Positions 25,483-35,050 of a stretch of DNA of 40,288 nucleotides are shown here, piece by piece. This DNA is from JACNIZ01 sp964344765. Its GTDB lineage: Bacteria; Planctomycetota; UBA1135. The notes under the pieces are model-generated. The model searched no databases. It was not told where the DNA came from and worked only from the letters and a program-made list of their open reading frames with translations. The stretch is from positions 1 through 40,288 of the forward strand of contig CAYFOM010000041.1 in NCBI GenBank assembly GCA_964344765.1, given 5' to 3'. The stretch's first letter is position 1, and each line of letters begins with the position of its first letter. A program made the position numbers and the translations under genes.

Positions 25483-26520
25483 CTAGCAATTTGCCAACCG
25501 CCAAGTGCCTCGTCCGGCGGCTTTCGCCCCATACAACGCGGTGTCGGCCGACTCGAGCAAAGCGTCCAGACCACATGTGCTCTCGGAATCTACATGCACC
25601 ACTCCGACGCTGACGCCTAAATTCGGCGCCCCATCCTTCAACTTCTCCTGATAGCGACTGGCCACCGCGCCGACTTTGAGCATCAGGCGCTCCACCACAC
25701 CGTTGAGTACCGTTGGGGTCATACCCTCCAGCCAAATCACGAATTCGTCGCCACCAAATCGACAGAACAGATCCTCTTCGCGCAACGTCGACTTGGCGGC
25801 GGCAGCGGCTTCAATCAAATATTGATCGCCGAAAGCGTGCCCCAAACTGTCGTTGATCTCTTTGAAGTTATCCAAGTCAAGCAGCACCAAACCACCGCGG
25901 ATGTTTTCTTCATCCATCGCAACCAGTCGGCGTTCGACCCGTTCCAACCATGCATTTCGATTCAATGCGCCGGTCATGCGGTCGAAGGTTGCAGCGACGA
26001 CTAGATCGGAATGTAACTTCCACAATTCGGCTGCCAAAGAGACCTGATGACTGAGCAAAGTCAGCAGTTCGATTCCGTCGCCACAGCGATCTTTGGGCAG
26101 ACATGCTTGCGGTAGAACCAAGCCGCCAAGTACGCGATTATGGGCTCGAATCGGCAAATACCAGCAGAGTTCGCGACTTAATCCGAAAGCGGTGCCGTCG
26201 GTCAAGCGCGGTTCATCGGCATTCCACGCTTCGGCGGCGGCGTTGCGAGTAAAGCCGGACGGACGAATGGTTAGGTGGGAACGACCGGTGTGACGCTCGT
26301 GCAGGTAATAGCGATCCACCTCGCGGCCGGCGACAAAAAATGCCGCCCAACTACAGCCGGCGGCCGCCACCACTTTGATCGGCACACACTTAGCCCAATC
26401 GGCCTTGGTGGCGTCGGTGGTCAGCATTTGACCAAGCAGCAGCAAGCGCTTGAGATGGCGAGCGCGCCTCTCGGCTGATTCTAGCCGCGAAGCAAGATCT
26501 TTAAGCCTGAGTGCGCTCAT
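25483..26520 (-). CDS. GAF-like plus GGDEF diguanylate cyclase
   Basis: The 345-residue protein starts with a short coiled coil (about 1-30). A GAF-like sensory region of about 130 residues follows (to 165). The GGDEF domain has LDLDNFKEIND (214-224), an intact GGDEF (256-260) and an RxxD inhibitory site (Arg247-Asp250) five residues before it. It should therefore make cyclic-di-GMP from two GTP and be subject to product inhibition. No membrane helix is seen. No EAL, HD-GYP or PilZ gene is nearby, so its target is not local. The 113 bp upstream (26521-26633) separate it from the sigma-factor gene on the same strand and show no clear motif. Confidence 0.9.
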   Translation of the reverse strand: MSALRLKDLASRLESAERRARHLKRLLLLGQMLTTDATKADWAKCVPIKVVAAAGCSWAAFFVAGREVDRYYLHERHTGRSHLTIRPSGFTRNAAAEAWNADEPRLTDGTAFGLSRELCWYLPIRAHNRVLGGLVLPQACLPKDRCGDGIELLTLLSHQVSLAAELWKLHSDLVVAATFDRMTGALNRNAWLERVERRLVAMDEENIRGGLVLLDLDNFKEINDSLGHAFGDQYLIEAAAAAKSTLREEDLFCRFGGDEFVIWLEGMTPTVLNGVVERLMLKVGAVASRYQEKLKDGAPNLGVSVGVVHVDSESTCGLDALLESADTALYGAKAAGRGTWRLANC

Positions 26521-26633
26521 GATGGAAGTGGGAGAATTCGAGCATGGGGATACCGCTCCCGCGCAAACCTCCAGGCCGCACCAGAGCTCACCCTCCTTTT
26601 CGCAGAAAACCCAGGAAACTTAAGGGATTCAGC

Positions 26634-29600
26634 TTATTCGGGCAATTCGATCACTAAGTCCTGCACCACCCCAGCTTGGGTGCTTAGCTCTTTGCTCCAG
26701 CTCTTCGGCGCACGCCCGTCCCGCTGCCAATTGAATGTGATTTGATAATTGCGTGGTCGGTCCTTGTTCATCTCAAAAACCGCACCGGCGCTGGGCTTGA
26801 GCTCGAGCTGCAAGGGCTGGCGATTCGCCTGATCGCCGGAGTGAGCCGGCCCATCCAACGGTAACCCTACTTCGATGGTGGCGGTGAGCCGCGCACTAGG
26901 GTGGACGACGAGCTGATCGAGGAGTTGGGAAACGAAAATGCGGAATCCGGCGCCGGGCTGCAGGTTCACGTCCAACTCATCGTTTAATGATTTGGCCGAC
27001 ACCTCGCCGTTTTGAATCCTTAGGTCAAACGGTCCTGCAATGCGATAACCGTTGGCCGACGCCATTAACCAGTAATCGCCGTCGGGAAGATGATGCAACG
27101 AAAAGCTTCCATCGCCGCTGGGTTGGGTGGTTGCATAACGAACCTGCCAACGATTGCCATGCGTTCCGTGAAGCATGCCGCCAAGGCCTGGAGTCGGCGG
27201 ATGACGAACGGCTTTGCGCATTTTGCGATGAATTTCGTCGGCGTAATCTTCGACCTCGGCAAGACGCTCTACCAACAAAACCTGACCGTTTTCTGCCCCG
27301 GCAGGCAGCCTTCCGTGAATGGATTGGCCTTGCAATTCGACACGATGATGCACGGAGGCTCCAGGCAATACTTCCACTTCGGTGGTGCGCGGTACTGTTT
27401 GCGGAACCATCGCTATGAGTCGATAGCGGTCGGCTACCAAGTTCATTTCAGCAGTGCTGCCCTGACCATTCGTGCGCTCGACACCGCGCCAACGCCGCAA
27501 GTACTGCTCGTCATCGCGGCGGATCGGCAAAATTTGAATCACGCTATCGGCAATGACTTGATCGGGCGATTGAGTGGTCACAGTGAGCGTGCCCGCCTCA
27601 GGCAATTGGACCGCGCCCAACGAACCGCTTTGGTGGATTTGGTACTCGCCAAGGAATTGCCCATGCGCGGCAAATCCAGGCAACGCCAAGCGCCAAGTCC
27701 CGGGTGAAATGCTGTCAAATTGAATGCGCCCGTGGTCGTCGGAATAGGCTTTAAGTGGACGCTGACGTGGATGGCGTGGCTGTTCGCGTGATTTCCACCG
27801 CCAATCGAAGTCGGCCGGCGACAATTCCAATTGTCGATCCGATAGCGAGCGCTCGGCCGAATCGATCAAGTGGAAGTCAGCGGTCAGCGCCGGCTGCATG
27901 GTCAGCACGACGTCGCCGCCCTGCGGAAGAACCTGAATCGCCTGGCGCGTTTCGCAAAAGCCCGGTGCTCTTGCGCGCAACCAGTATTCGCCAATCGGAA
28001 GGTGACGGAATAGGAACCGAGAGTTGCTGAGCTGGAACGGCAACACAGTCTGCAATCCAATCGGCCAAGCGAAGGGCAACAATTGCGGTTTGCCGATTTT
28101 GGCGGTGGCCACCTCCGGGTTTAGTAACAACTTGATTTCGCCTTCAGCGGAGATTGCATTGCCATCCGGGTCTTGCAAACTCACCGTGATTTGTGGCATC
28201 GCCGGTAGATACAAATCGCCAAAATCCAAATCGTGGTCGGCGCTTTGCAGCTCTTGGCGCAGCAAGGTGCCGCCAGGATGAATAGCGGCAAAGGCGAATT
28301 TGCCCTCTTTCAGCAGCATTTCGAAGCTGCCATCGGGTTTGCTCCACGCCGTCGTCAAGTGACGAGCAGAAAGAGCAAGCGGATCCACCACCATGATCAA
28401 CGCGTGCGATGCAGGGGTGCCGTCGGCTTGAAGGATTCGGCCACGGGCGCGGTGAACGGCTGGGAAGTCCACCTGGTATTGACCATCTTTTTCAACCGAA
28501 ACCACACGGCGTTCGACGCCGCCAATCTTGATAATCAGATCGGATCGCAATCGCGGGTCCATGCCGGACACACGCAAGTAACCGTTTTCATCGGTTTCAC
28601 CCAGGTATCCCTCGTCATCGCGCGAGCCGTGCAGAGCCGAATGAAAGTTGAAGCCCTGGCGCAAAAAAACACGCGCGCCAGCGTAAGGTTCGCCGGCGGA
28701 GTGAACGTTGAGGTCGGCCTCGTGGCCGCGTTTTAAAACCACTAATTGCGGTGGATCACGCGGTTGTGGATTGCCATCGAGATCAACCTGAGTGGCTAGA
28801 AATCCCGGTGCCCAACATTTCAATAAATCCACCTGCGGATGCAAGCTGGCGAACCGCGTCGCGCCGACGTCATCGCTGATGGCGAAAAAGGCTTGGCTAT
28901 TTGGATCGCGCAAATTCTTCGCCCGCACCATTGGCATCAAACGGGCTCCAACGATAGGCCGGGAGGATTCATCCACCACTTGAAAGCTGCGCTCCACTCC
29001 CGGGTGCAGTTGGATTTGAACCTTGGCGGATTGGCGCTGCGGTGAACTTGGTTGGAAAAGCACCGCTCTTTCGGTCAGACCGGCTTTACTTGCAACCACG
29101 CAAAGTTGCGGTTCGGGGCCGTCGGCGGTGGGTAAAGCGAGTTCCAAGTCGACGCGACCGTCGCTTGAAGTTGTACCTTCTCCAAGAACCGGGAACGAAG
29201 CCAACCACAAAGCTTCAGGGCCAAGCAATTCGTGAGGCGGTATCGGTTTGCGCAGCGCATAAACGCGACAGAACACGCCTTCGATGGCGGCGTGATGAGT
29301 GTCGATCACCTCGATGCCAAAATGTTGCAGCAAAGCTCCATCAGTTGCGGTGCGCTGCGCCTCCCCCCCTCGATTGGCCCCCGATCCTGCCGTTGCGCCT
29401 CCGTTCGAAACTTGAACCTCAATCGCGCTTGATGGATCGGTGCCCGGAGTTGCCGGCGAGGAAACCCACGATTGCCACAACCAAATCCCGGCAGTAACCG
29501 CGATTGCACCTGCCAGCGGCTTCAGAATCGAACTCCAACCAACCGGTAGCAATGTACCGCTGGTCGAAAACGGCTTGAGCAGCAGACTGACGCACATCAT

Positions 29601-30131
29601 TGCCCACTGATCGCCGAACCTGCCTTCCAACTTGGCGCGCACCTGCTCGCGAGCGCGACTCAGTTGATTGCGCACCGTCGAAGCGTTCATCTTCAACTTG
29701 CGCGCGATTTGCGCCGCCGACATTTCGTCGAAGTAATGAAGCACAACCACAGTGCGATAAGGCTCGGGCAAACCCTTCACTGCCGACGCCATCAGCTCCT
29801 GCACCTCCAGCCGCATTTGGATTTCGGCCGGCAGCAATTCCTCCTGCCCAACGTTGCGCATCTCGGTGCGCGTCACCGCCAAGTCTTCACGCATCTGCCG
29901 ACGCAATTGCCGACGCGATCGGTCGATGGCAATGTTGCGCATGACGCGCGCCAACCAACCGCGCGTGGCACCCTGCTCTTGAGGAGGGTGTTCGAGTGCG
30001 GTGAGAAATGTTTGCTGGACGAGGTCGTCCGCTGCAGATTCGCAGCGAACAAGGCTAAGGGCGAGCCGACGAACCCATTCCGTATGTTCCAGCAGGTCTT
30101 CCACCCGGCAGGGGCGGGTTCCTTGCGGCAT
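26634..30131 (-). CDS. ECF sigma factor fused through a membrane helix to a large extracytoplasmic repeat region
   Basis: From ATG 30131 the protein has 1165 residues. Residues 15-80 are sigma region 2 (ESAADDLVQQTFLTAL) and 110-168 are region 4 (LPEPYRTVVVLHYFDEMS, then the helix-turn-helix around ARKLKMNASTVRNQ). One membrane helix follows (about 199-221), then some 930 residues built from carboxypeptidase-regulatory-like or other Ig-like beta modules with repeated DENGYLRV or DDHGRIQF-type turns. The sigma part would sit in the cytoplasm and the repeats outside. That suggests a one-protein sensor and transcription factor. No anti-sigma gene is adjacent. ATG 30131 lies just before region 2; the open frame extends 55 codons further, but those residues are not family-like. 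C-terminal extensions on ECF factors are known in Planctomycetota. Confidence 0.85.
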   Translation of the reverse strand: MPQGTRPCRVEDLLEHTEWVRRLALSLVRCESAADDLVQQTFLTALEHPPQEQGATRGWLARVMRNIAIDRSRRQLRRQMREDLAVTRTEMRNVGQEELLPAEIQMRLEVQELMASAVKGLPEPYRTVVVLHYFDEMSAAQIARKLKMNASTVRNQLSRAREQVRAKLEGRFGDQWAMMCVSLLLKPFSTSGTLLPVGWSSILKPLAGAIAVTAGIWLWQSWVSSPATPGTDPSSAIEVQVSNGGATAGSGANRGGEAQRTATDGALLQHFGIEVIDTHHAAIEGVFCRVYALRKPIPPHELLGPEALWLASFPVLGEGTTSSDGRVDLELALPTADGPEPQLCVVASKAGLTERAVLFQPSSPQRQSAKVQIQLHPGVERSFQVVDESSRPIVGARLMPMVRAKNLRDPNSQAFFAISDDVGATRFASLHPQVDLLKCWAPGFLATQVDLDGNPQPRDPPQLVVLKRGHEADLNVHSAGEPYAGARVFLRQGFNFHSALHGSRDDEGYLGETDENGYLRVSGMDPRLRSDLIIKIGGVERRVVSVEKDGQYQVDFPAVHRARGRILQADGTPASHALIMVVDPLALSARHLTTAWSKPDGSFEMLLKEGKFAFAAIHPGGTLLRQELQSADHDLDFGDLYLPAMPQITVSLQDPDGNAISAEGEIKLLLNPEVATAKIGKPQLLPFAWPIGLQTVLPFQLSNSRFLFRHLPIGEYWLRARAPGFCETRQAIQVLPQGGDVVLTMQPALTADFHLIDSAERSLSDRQLELSPADFDWRWKSREQPRHPRQRPLKAYSDDHGRIQFDSISPGTWRLALPGFAAHGQFLGEYQIHQSGSLGAVQLPEAGTLTVTTQSPDQVIADSVIQILPIRRDDEQYLRRWRGVERTNGQGSTAEMNLVADRYRLIAMVPQTVPRTTEVEVLPGASVHHRVELQGQSIHGRLPAGAENGQVLLVERLAEVEDYADEIHRKMRKAVRHPPTPGLGGMLHGTHGNRWQVRYATTQPSGDGSFSLHHLPDGDYWLMASANGYRIAGPFDLRIQNGEVSAKSLNDELDVNLQPGAGFRIFVSQLLDQLVVHPSARLTATIEVGLPLDGPAHSGDQANRQPLQLELKPSAGAVFEMNKDRPRNYQITFNWQRDGRAPKSWSKELSTQAGVVQDLVIELPE

Positions 30132-30199
30132 ATGAAGAAAACGTCGCCCGACCGCGAACTGTCTCAGAAAAGTGACAGCTTGGCAGGTTGGGGATGCTC

Positions 30200-31372
30200 T
30201 TATTCTGCCATCAGCGCGGCAACCGACAGCAAATTCGCGCGCGGATTCCCGGCTCGGCGAATGTGGTCGGTGTTGACCTGAATCGCGATGCAGCACCCAA
30301 GTTCAGGCAGGTACATCATTTCCGACAGGTAGCCGGGGAAGAATCCGCTGTGGCCCCACGCCGGGCCGAATTCGGTTTCGGCGACGATTACCCCCAATCC
30401 ATAGCGATCTCCGGGGTTCAAGCGAGCGTCGACGGCGTCGTTTAGCGCTAATTCGCGGCTCTTTTTATTTAGTAATCGATCGCCAAACAGCAGCGCTCCC
30501 CACTTCGCCAAATCACCGGTGGTCGAGTAGTAACCACCGCCGCACCATTCCAACTGCGGGTTGATATAGAACTTGCCGTGGTCCATCACCGGCTTCCATT
30601 CGGTCCAACCGCGTTCACCCAAAATGTGATAGCCCTGACACAAACCGGGCAGATCGGGGGTTGTATTCGGCAGCGTGTTGAGCAGTTGATTGGGTTGCAA
30701 AAAGCGGCGGAACACCTCGCGGTAAACCGAATCCGGTAGCGCCTTCTCCATCGCCATGCCGGCGAGAATGTAGTTGGTGTCGGCGTACGACCAGCCCTGA
30801 TCTACCTCAAATAACGGATCGCGATCGAGGATGAATTCCAGCAGTTCCGGCTGTTGCCAGCGGTGGTTGGGCTTGGCTTTGGCGGCCGCCCAAAATTCGG
30901 GTAATTGCACGTGCTCGCTAACGCCGCTGGTGTGACGGAACAATGAACGCATTGTGATCGTCGACGAATTCGGCAAGCGCTCGAACCAATCCTCTTCGCC
31001 CAGATATTTGCTGAGTAGATCATCCGGCGAAATCGTGCCCTTCTCTACCATGTCCAAAAACAGCGCGGCGAAATAGGTCTTGCCGATGCTGCCCGACATC
31101 AAACGGTGCTGCGGGGTCATCTTGATCTTGTGTTCCAGGTCGGCAAATCCGGCCGCAGCCGCAACCACACGCCCATCCGGCCAAGCGACGGCAACGCTGA
31201 CTCCGGGCACGTCGCCGGCGGCATATTGATCGGCCCACTTTTGCAGTTGCTCCTGGCTGAGTTCGGCCGAAGCCACCGCCGTGGCGGACGCGTTCGCTGA
31301 GGTCGCGGCGGACGATGGTTCCTGGTCGGCATAACCAATCCAGGCGCAAAGAGTGAGGAGGAGGGAGAACAT
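30200..31372 (-). CDS. Secreted serine hydrolase, beta-lactamase/esterase family
   Basis: From ATG 31372 the protein has 390 residues and a signal peptide (FSLLLTLCAWIGYAD), then an Ala/Ser/Thr-rich linker. The penicillin-binding fold has SxxK at Ser94-Lys97 (GSIGK), YAD in WSYADTNYILAG in place of YxN, and HSG in WGHSGFFPGYL. The YxD variant with NY after it is common in this esterase group. Unlike the 793-residue hydrolase at 6764-9145, it has no extra C-terminal domains. It lies upstream of the sigma-factor gene on the same strand, 68 bp away, and diverges from the squalene/phytoene synthase gene. The substrate is unknown. Confidence 0.87.
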   Translation of the reverse strand: MFSLLLTLCAWIGYADQEPSSAATSANASATAVASAELSQEQLQKWADQYAAGDVPGVSVAVAWPDGRVVAAAAGFADLEHKIKMTPQHRLMSGSIGKTYFAALFLDMVEKGTISPDDLLSKYLGEEDWFERLPNSSTITMRSLFRHTSGVSEHVQLPEFWAAAKAKPNHRWQQPELLEFILDRDPLFEVDQGWSYADTNYILAGMAMEKALPDSVYREVFRRFLQPNQLLNTLPNTTPDLPGLCQGYHILGERGWTEWKPVMDHGKFYINPQLEWCGGGYYSTTGDLAKWGALLFGDRLLNKKSRELALNDAVDARLNPGDRYGLGVIVAETEFGPAWGHSGFFPGYLSEMMYLPELGCCIAIQVNTDHIRRAGNPRANLLSVAALMAE

Positions 31373-31457
31373 CGATGAATCCACGCGAAGGTAGGATTGT
31401 GGAGTGTACCCGCTGCCCTTCGCCATTCAGCGGCCTTGGCTGCTCCTGCGTGACCTC

Positions 31458-32630
31458 ATGGTCAATCGCAATCAGCCTGATTTAGAGCGATTACGCAGCA
31501 TTCGCTCGCCCGAGCGTTTTTTATGGGCAATCTTGCCGCACGCGGCGCGCACATTTTCCGCCTGCATCACGATGCTGCCGACGACCTCGGCGCGGGCGGC
31601 GGCAATTGGCTATGTGTACTGCCGGATTTTGGACACCTACGAAGACCTCGCGCCGACTCCGCGCGAAGGGCAGCGCATGATGCGGCGCTTCGCTGCGCGA
31701 TTCGCTAGACCTGAATTCCAGGAGCAAAACCCGGCCGGCGCCGACGGCTTATTGCATGCCCCCGCCCCACCGTTGACCGGAGCCGATCCCGTCGACCTGC
31801 GCGACCAAGCGCACTTGTTGCTGGTAGAACGCTGTGAGTTGATCGACCGCTTGTTCCTCAAACTGCCGGCCGCCAGCCGCGTGGCCATTGTGCACTTGGT
31901 GCGGGATATGGCCGGTGGCATGGTTTGGGCCAAGCGCGTGTTCGACGATCAAGATGGGCTGCTGCATTCGCCGTCGCAATTGCGCCATTACTGCAACGCG
32001 GTGCTCGGCAACCCGGTGGCCTTTGCGATGCGCTTGATGATGCGCCGCGAGCTCACTGCCGACGAACGCGAAACGGCGATGGATGTCGGCGAGTTGGTGC
32101 AACTTGCCAACGTCACCCGCGACATGGAAAAGGATCTGTTGCGCGGCGTGGCTTATCACCCTGGACTCAAGCCCTATTTGCACTTCGACGTCAAAGCCGA
32201 TTTATCGGTAGCCGGCTCGGATGGCGAATCCAAAATTCATGCCGACGCCCGGCTACGCACCGCCGAAGCAGTCGACGCCATTCGAAACGCGCGCGGCCAG
32301 ATCTTCGACTTGGCAATGGCCCAAGCGCCGGCCTACACCCGCATGGTGGAAGGCATTCAATTCCGCAGGTGGAGCTTGAGTCGAGCTTCGGCGCTATTGA
32401 TGCTGGAATTCACCGACCGCTATTACCGCTCGTGCGCGCGCCGCATTGACCGACCGCAATGGACCGGTCCACGCAGTTCACTGCGCTTGTTGTTCCGCGC
32501 CTTCCCGGCGTTTTTATCGAAGCGATCGACGTTGCGCCGGGTGCGGCAGATTGAGCGGAATTTGGTCGCCGCCGGCAATCAAGCGGCAAACGGATTCGAT
32601 CCGGTGCCGGTGCGCACCGACTCGGACTGA
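31458..32630 (+). CDS. Squalene/phytoene synthase family protein
   Basis: From ATG 31458 the protein has 390 residues; a GTG at 31404 would add 18. The all-alpha prenyl-synthase fold is marked by LPHAARTFSACITMLP, the first Asp-rich motif DTYED (59-63) in YCRILDTYEDLA, and the second DMEKD (222-226) in ANVTRDMEKDL. Both motifs bind Mg-diphosphate, so head-to-head condensation of two prenyl diphosphates is likely. No desaturase, cyclase or hpn gene is near, so squalene and phytoene (or another product) cannot be told apart. The C-terminal 52 bp overlap the 3' end of fadE on the other strand. Confidence 0.85.
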   Translation: MVNRNQPDLERLRSIRSPERFLWAILPHAARTFSACITMLPTTSARAAAIGYVYCRILDTYEDLAPTPREGQRMMRRFAARFARPEFQEQNPAGADGLLHAPAPPLTGADPVDLRDQAHLLLVERCELIDRLFLKLPAASRVAIVHLVRDMAGGMVWAKRVFDDQDGLLHSPSQLRHYCNAVLGNPVAFAMRLMMRRELTADERETAMDVGELVQLANVTRDMEKDLLRGVAYHPGLKPYLHFDVKADLSVAGSDGESKIHADARLRTAEAVDAIRNARGQIFDLAMAQAPAYTRMVEGIQFRRWSLSRASALLMLEFTDRYYRSCARRIDRPQWTGPRSSLRLLFRAFPAFLSKRSTLRRVRQIERNLVAAGNQAANGFDPVPVRTDSD

Positions 32631-35050
32631 CTGCGATTGCCGCCTTCCCAACCGCCATCGACAGCGGTTTGAAGGTACTCACGCACACTGAAGCCGTCGA
32701 CTTGGATGACGTCGTCGCGTAGTTTTTCGGCAGCGCGGACCTGATCGGCTTCGGCAACGGTCAAGATGCCGGCACGGACTGCGGCGTCGAGCATCGCAAC
32801 CGGCTTGCCCTTGGGCAGCAAACGCTTGCGGATTGCCTTGCGAATCTTGGTAACAGTTTGATCGGCTTGCACACAGGCGGCGAAAGCTTCTTCCAACTTG
32901 ACCACCGGTTCTTCGGCATCGGTCGGCTGGTACAGCAGGTCGAACAAGCGATCGCGTTGTTCGCCGGGCGTTTGCATAGCCTTTGCAACTGCGTTGACGT
33001 CGGCGTCGGCCGGGCCGCGACCGAGACTGTTCATGCGGCTCCACAATTGCACCGGACCGCGAACCAACATGCCGATGCCTGGCGCATCGAAGTTGGCGAA
33101 GATGCTGTCGAATGCATTTTGAATGTTGGCCATCGCCGTATCCATCGAGTGACGGAACAACGCTAAATCTTCTTGCGGACGGCCGTCGGCTTCGAAGCGG
33201 TGTACGGTGGCGGATGCCAAGAACATCCACGACAGCGCATCCGAGAAACGACCGGTGAGGATTTCTTTGCGCTTCAAATTGCCGCCGTAAGCTGCCATCG
33301 CCACGTCGGCGTAAAAGGCGAAGGTTGCAGATGACCACGACAGTTTCTGCAGGTAGCGGCGCGACGGACCTTCAATCGGACAACTAGCCAAATAACCGCG
33401 AGTCATAGTCAGCAACAACGAGCGCGAAGAATTGCGGATGACGTGGCCGACGTGGCCCCAGAACGATTCATCAAACTCGTTTAAATCGCCATTCTGCAGC
33501 GCAGAAATTTCGCGGTATGCAAATGGGTGACAGCGAATCGCGCCCTGACCGAAGATCATCAGCGTGCGCGTCAGAATGTTCGCGCCTTCCACCGTAATGC
33601 TAATCGGCGCAGCAAAATAAGCATGCGCCAACATGTTGCGCGGACCGCACGAGATGCCTGCGCCGCCCAGAATGTCCATCGCATCATTGATGTTGTTGCG
33701 GAAGCCTTCGGTGAAGTAGTACTTCGAAATCGCCGACGCCACCGCCGGCTTGGCGCCGCCATCCAACGCACCAGAAGTGATGCGACGAGCCGATTCCAGC
33801 GTGTAAGCCGAAGCACCAATGCGTGCCATCGGTTCGGCAATGCCTTCAAACTTGCCGATGCTCAAACCGAACTGCTTGCGCACAGCGGCATAAGCACCGG
33901 TGACACGCGACAACATCTTGCTACCCGCGGCGCTTTGCGCAGGAAGCATGATGCCGCGACCGGCTGCCAGTTGTTCCATCAACATGCGCCAACCCTGACC
34001 GGCGCGAGCGGGACCACCGATGATCGCATCAATCGGCACTTCGACGTTGTGGCCTTCGAACGGGCAGTTATAAAACGGCACGCCCAATGGATCGTGTTGT
34101 CGTCCACGAACCACGCCCGGCGTATCGGCCGGAATCAACGCACAAGTAATGCCCGGGTGCGGGTCGCCGCCAAGCAGCATGTCGGGGTCTTCCAACTTGA
34201 AAGCCATTCCAACCAGCGAAGCCACCGAAGCCAACGTGATGTAACGCTTGCGCCAGTTCAGTCGCAGCATCAACTCACCGTTTTCAGCGCGGTAAACCAC
34301 ACCGCGCGCTTGCATGGATCCGGCATCGGAGCCAGCATTCGGTTCCGTCAGTGCAAAGCAAGGAATGTCTTGGCCGGTGGCCAAACGCGGCAAGTATTTT
34401 TTCTTTTGCTCCTCGGTGCCGTAGTGCAACAGCAACTCGGCCGGGCCCAGCGAATTGGGAACCATTGCGGTAATGCCCAACGGAATGCTGCGCGAACTCA
34501 GCTTGCCGATGACCGCACTCACCGCACTGGCCGACAACTCCAATCCACCGTATTTCTTCGGAATGATCATGCCGAAGAAACGCTTATCCGCAAGTTGCTG
34601 CCAAGCTTCGGGCGGCAAATCGCGGTGCTGGAACACTTCCCAGTCGTCGACGATCGAGCAAATATCCGCGACCGGCCCGTCGAGGAAATCCTTCTCTTCG
34701 TTACTGAGTTCAGGAACCGGGATGTTGAGCAAGCGATCCATGTCGGGCTTGCCGCCAAAGAACTCGCCTTCGATCCAAACCGTTCCTGCTTCCAACGCTT
34801 CTTTTTCCGTTCGCGAAATCTGCGGTAGCAACCCGGCCGAACGCATCCAACCCATCAACGGCTTGGACAAAATGGCTCGACGAACAGGCACGAGGCAGAA
34901 CAGCACAACGAACACCGCGAACACCGTCCAAAGCGTGGTCCCGGCTCCGGTCCACAAAAGGAGCAAACCTAGGCCGGCGGCCCATGCAACAAGCGGCGCA
35001 CCCAAAAAACCGAGGGCCAAGCCCGCGGCAACAATCAGCAAAAAGGTCAT
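32579..35050 (-). CDS. fadE: FadE-type acyl-CoA dehydrogenase
   Basis: The 823-residue protein is close to E. coli FadE in length. Two hydrophobic segments (about 1-60) anchor it to the inner membrane. The dehydrogenase core follows: PKKYGGLELSA, FALTEPNAGSDAGS (the FAD/substrate loop), GGPARAGQGWRMLMEQLAAG, and a C-terminal DUF1974-like region (about 500-780). It oxidises acyl-CoA to trans-2-enoyl-CoA in the first step of beta-oxidation. The ATG overlaps the tetR stop (ATGA), so the two genes form one unit. The operator-like repeats upstream of tetR therefore control both. The 3' end overlaps the squalene/phytoene synthase gene by 52 bp. Confidence 0.93.
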   Translation of the reverse strand: MTFLLIVAAGLALGFLGAPLVAWAAGLGLLLLWTGAGTTLWTVFAVFVVLFCLVPVRRAILSKPLMGWMRSAGLLPQISRTEKEALEAGTVWIEGEFFGGKPDMDRLLNIPVPELSNEEKDFLDGPVADICSIVDDWEVFQHRDLPPEAWQQLADKRFFGMIIPKKYGGLELSASAVSAVIGKLSSRSIPLGITAMVPNSLGPAELLLHYGTEEQKKKYLPRLATGQDIPCFALTEPNAGSDAGSMQARGVVYRAENGELMLRLNWRKRYITLASVASLVGMAFKLEDPDMLLGGDPHPGITCALIPADTPGVVRGRQHDPLGVPFYNCPFEGHNVEVPIDAIIGGPARAGQGWRMLMEQLAAGRGIMLPAQSAAGSKMLSRVTGAYAAVRKQFGLSIGKFEGIAEPMARIGASAYTLESARRITSGALDGGAKPAVASAISKYYFTEGFRNNINDAMDILGGAGISCGPRNMLAHAYFAAPISITVEGANILTRTLMIFGQGAIRCHPFAYREISALQNGDLNEFDESFWGHVGHVIRNSSRSLLLTMTRGYLASCPIEGPSRRYLQKLSWSSATFAFYADVAMAAYGGNLKRKEILTGRFSDALSWMFLASATVHRFEADGRPQEDLALFRHSMDTAMANIQNAFDSIFANFDAPGIGMLVRGPVQLWSRMNSLGRGPADADVNAVAKAMQTPGEQRDRLFDLLYQPTDAEEPVVKLEEAFAACVQADQTVTKIRKAIRKRLLPKGKPVAMLDAAVRAGILTVAEADQVRAAEKLRDDVIQVDGFSVREYLQTAVDGGWEGGNRSQSESVRTGTGSNPFAA

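Noticed and set aside
30132..30296. Extension of the sigma-factor gene upstream of ATG 30131
   Set aside because: The 55 added residues overlap the end of the serine hydrolase gene and are unlike any sigma N-terminus.
33527..34828. A 433-codon frame on the plus strand opposite fadE
   Set aside because: It is a shadow of the highly biased fadE codons, rich in Arg, His and Asn, with no family pattern.
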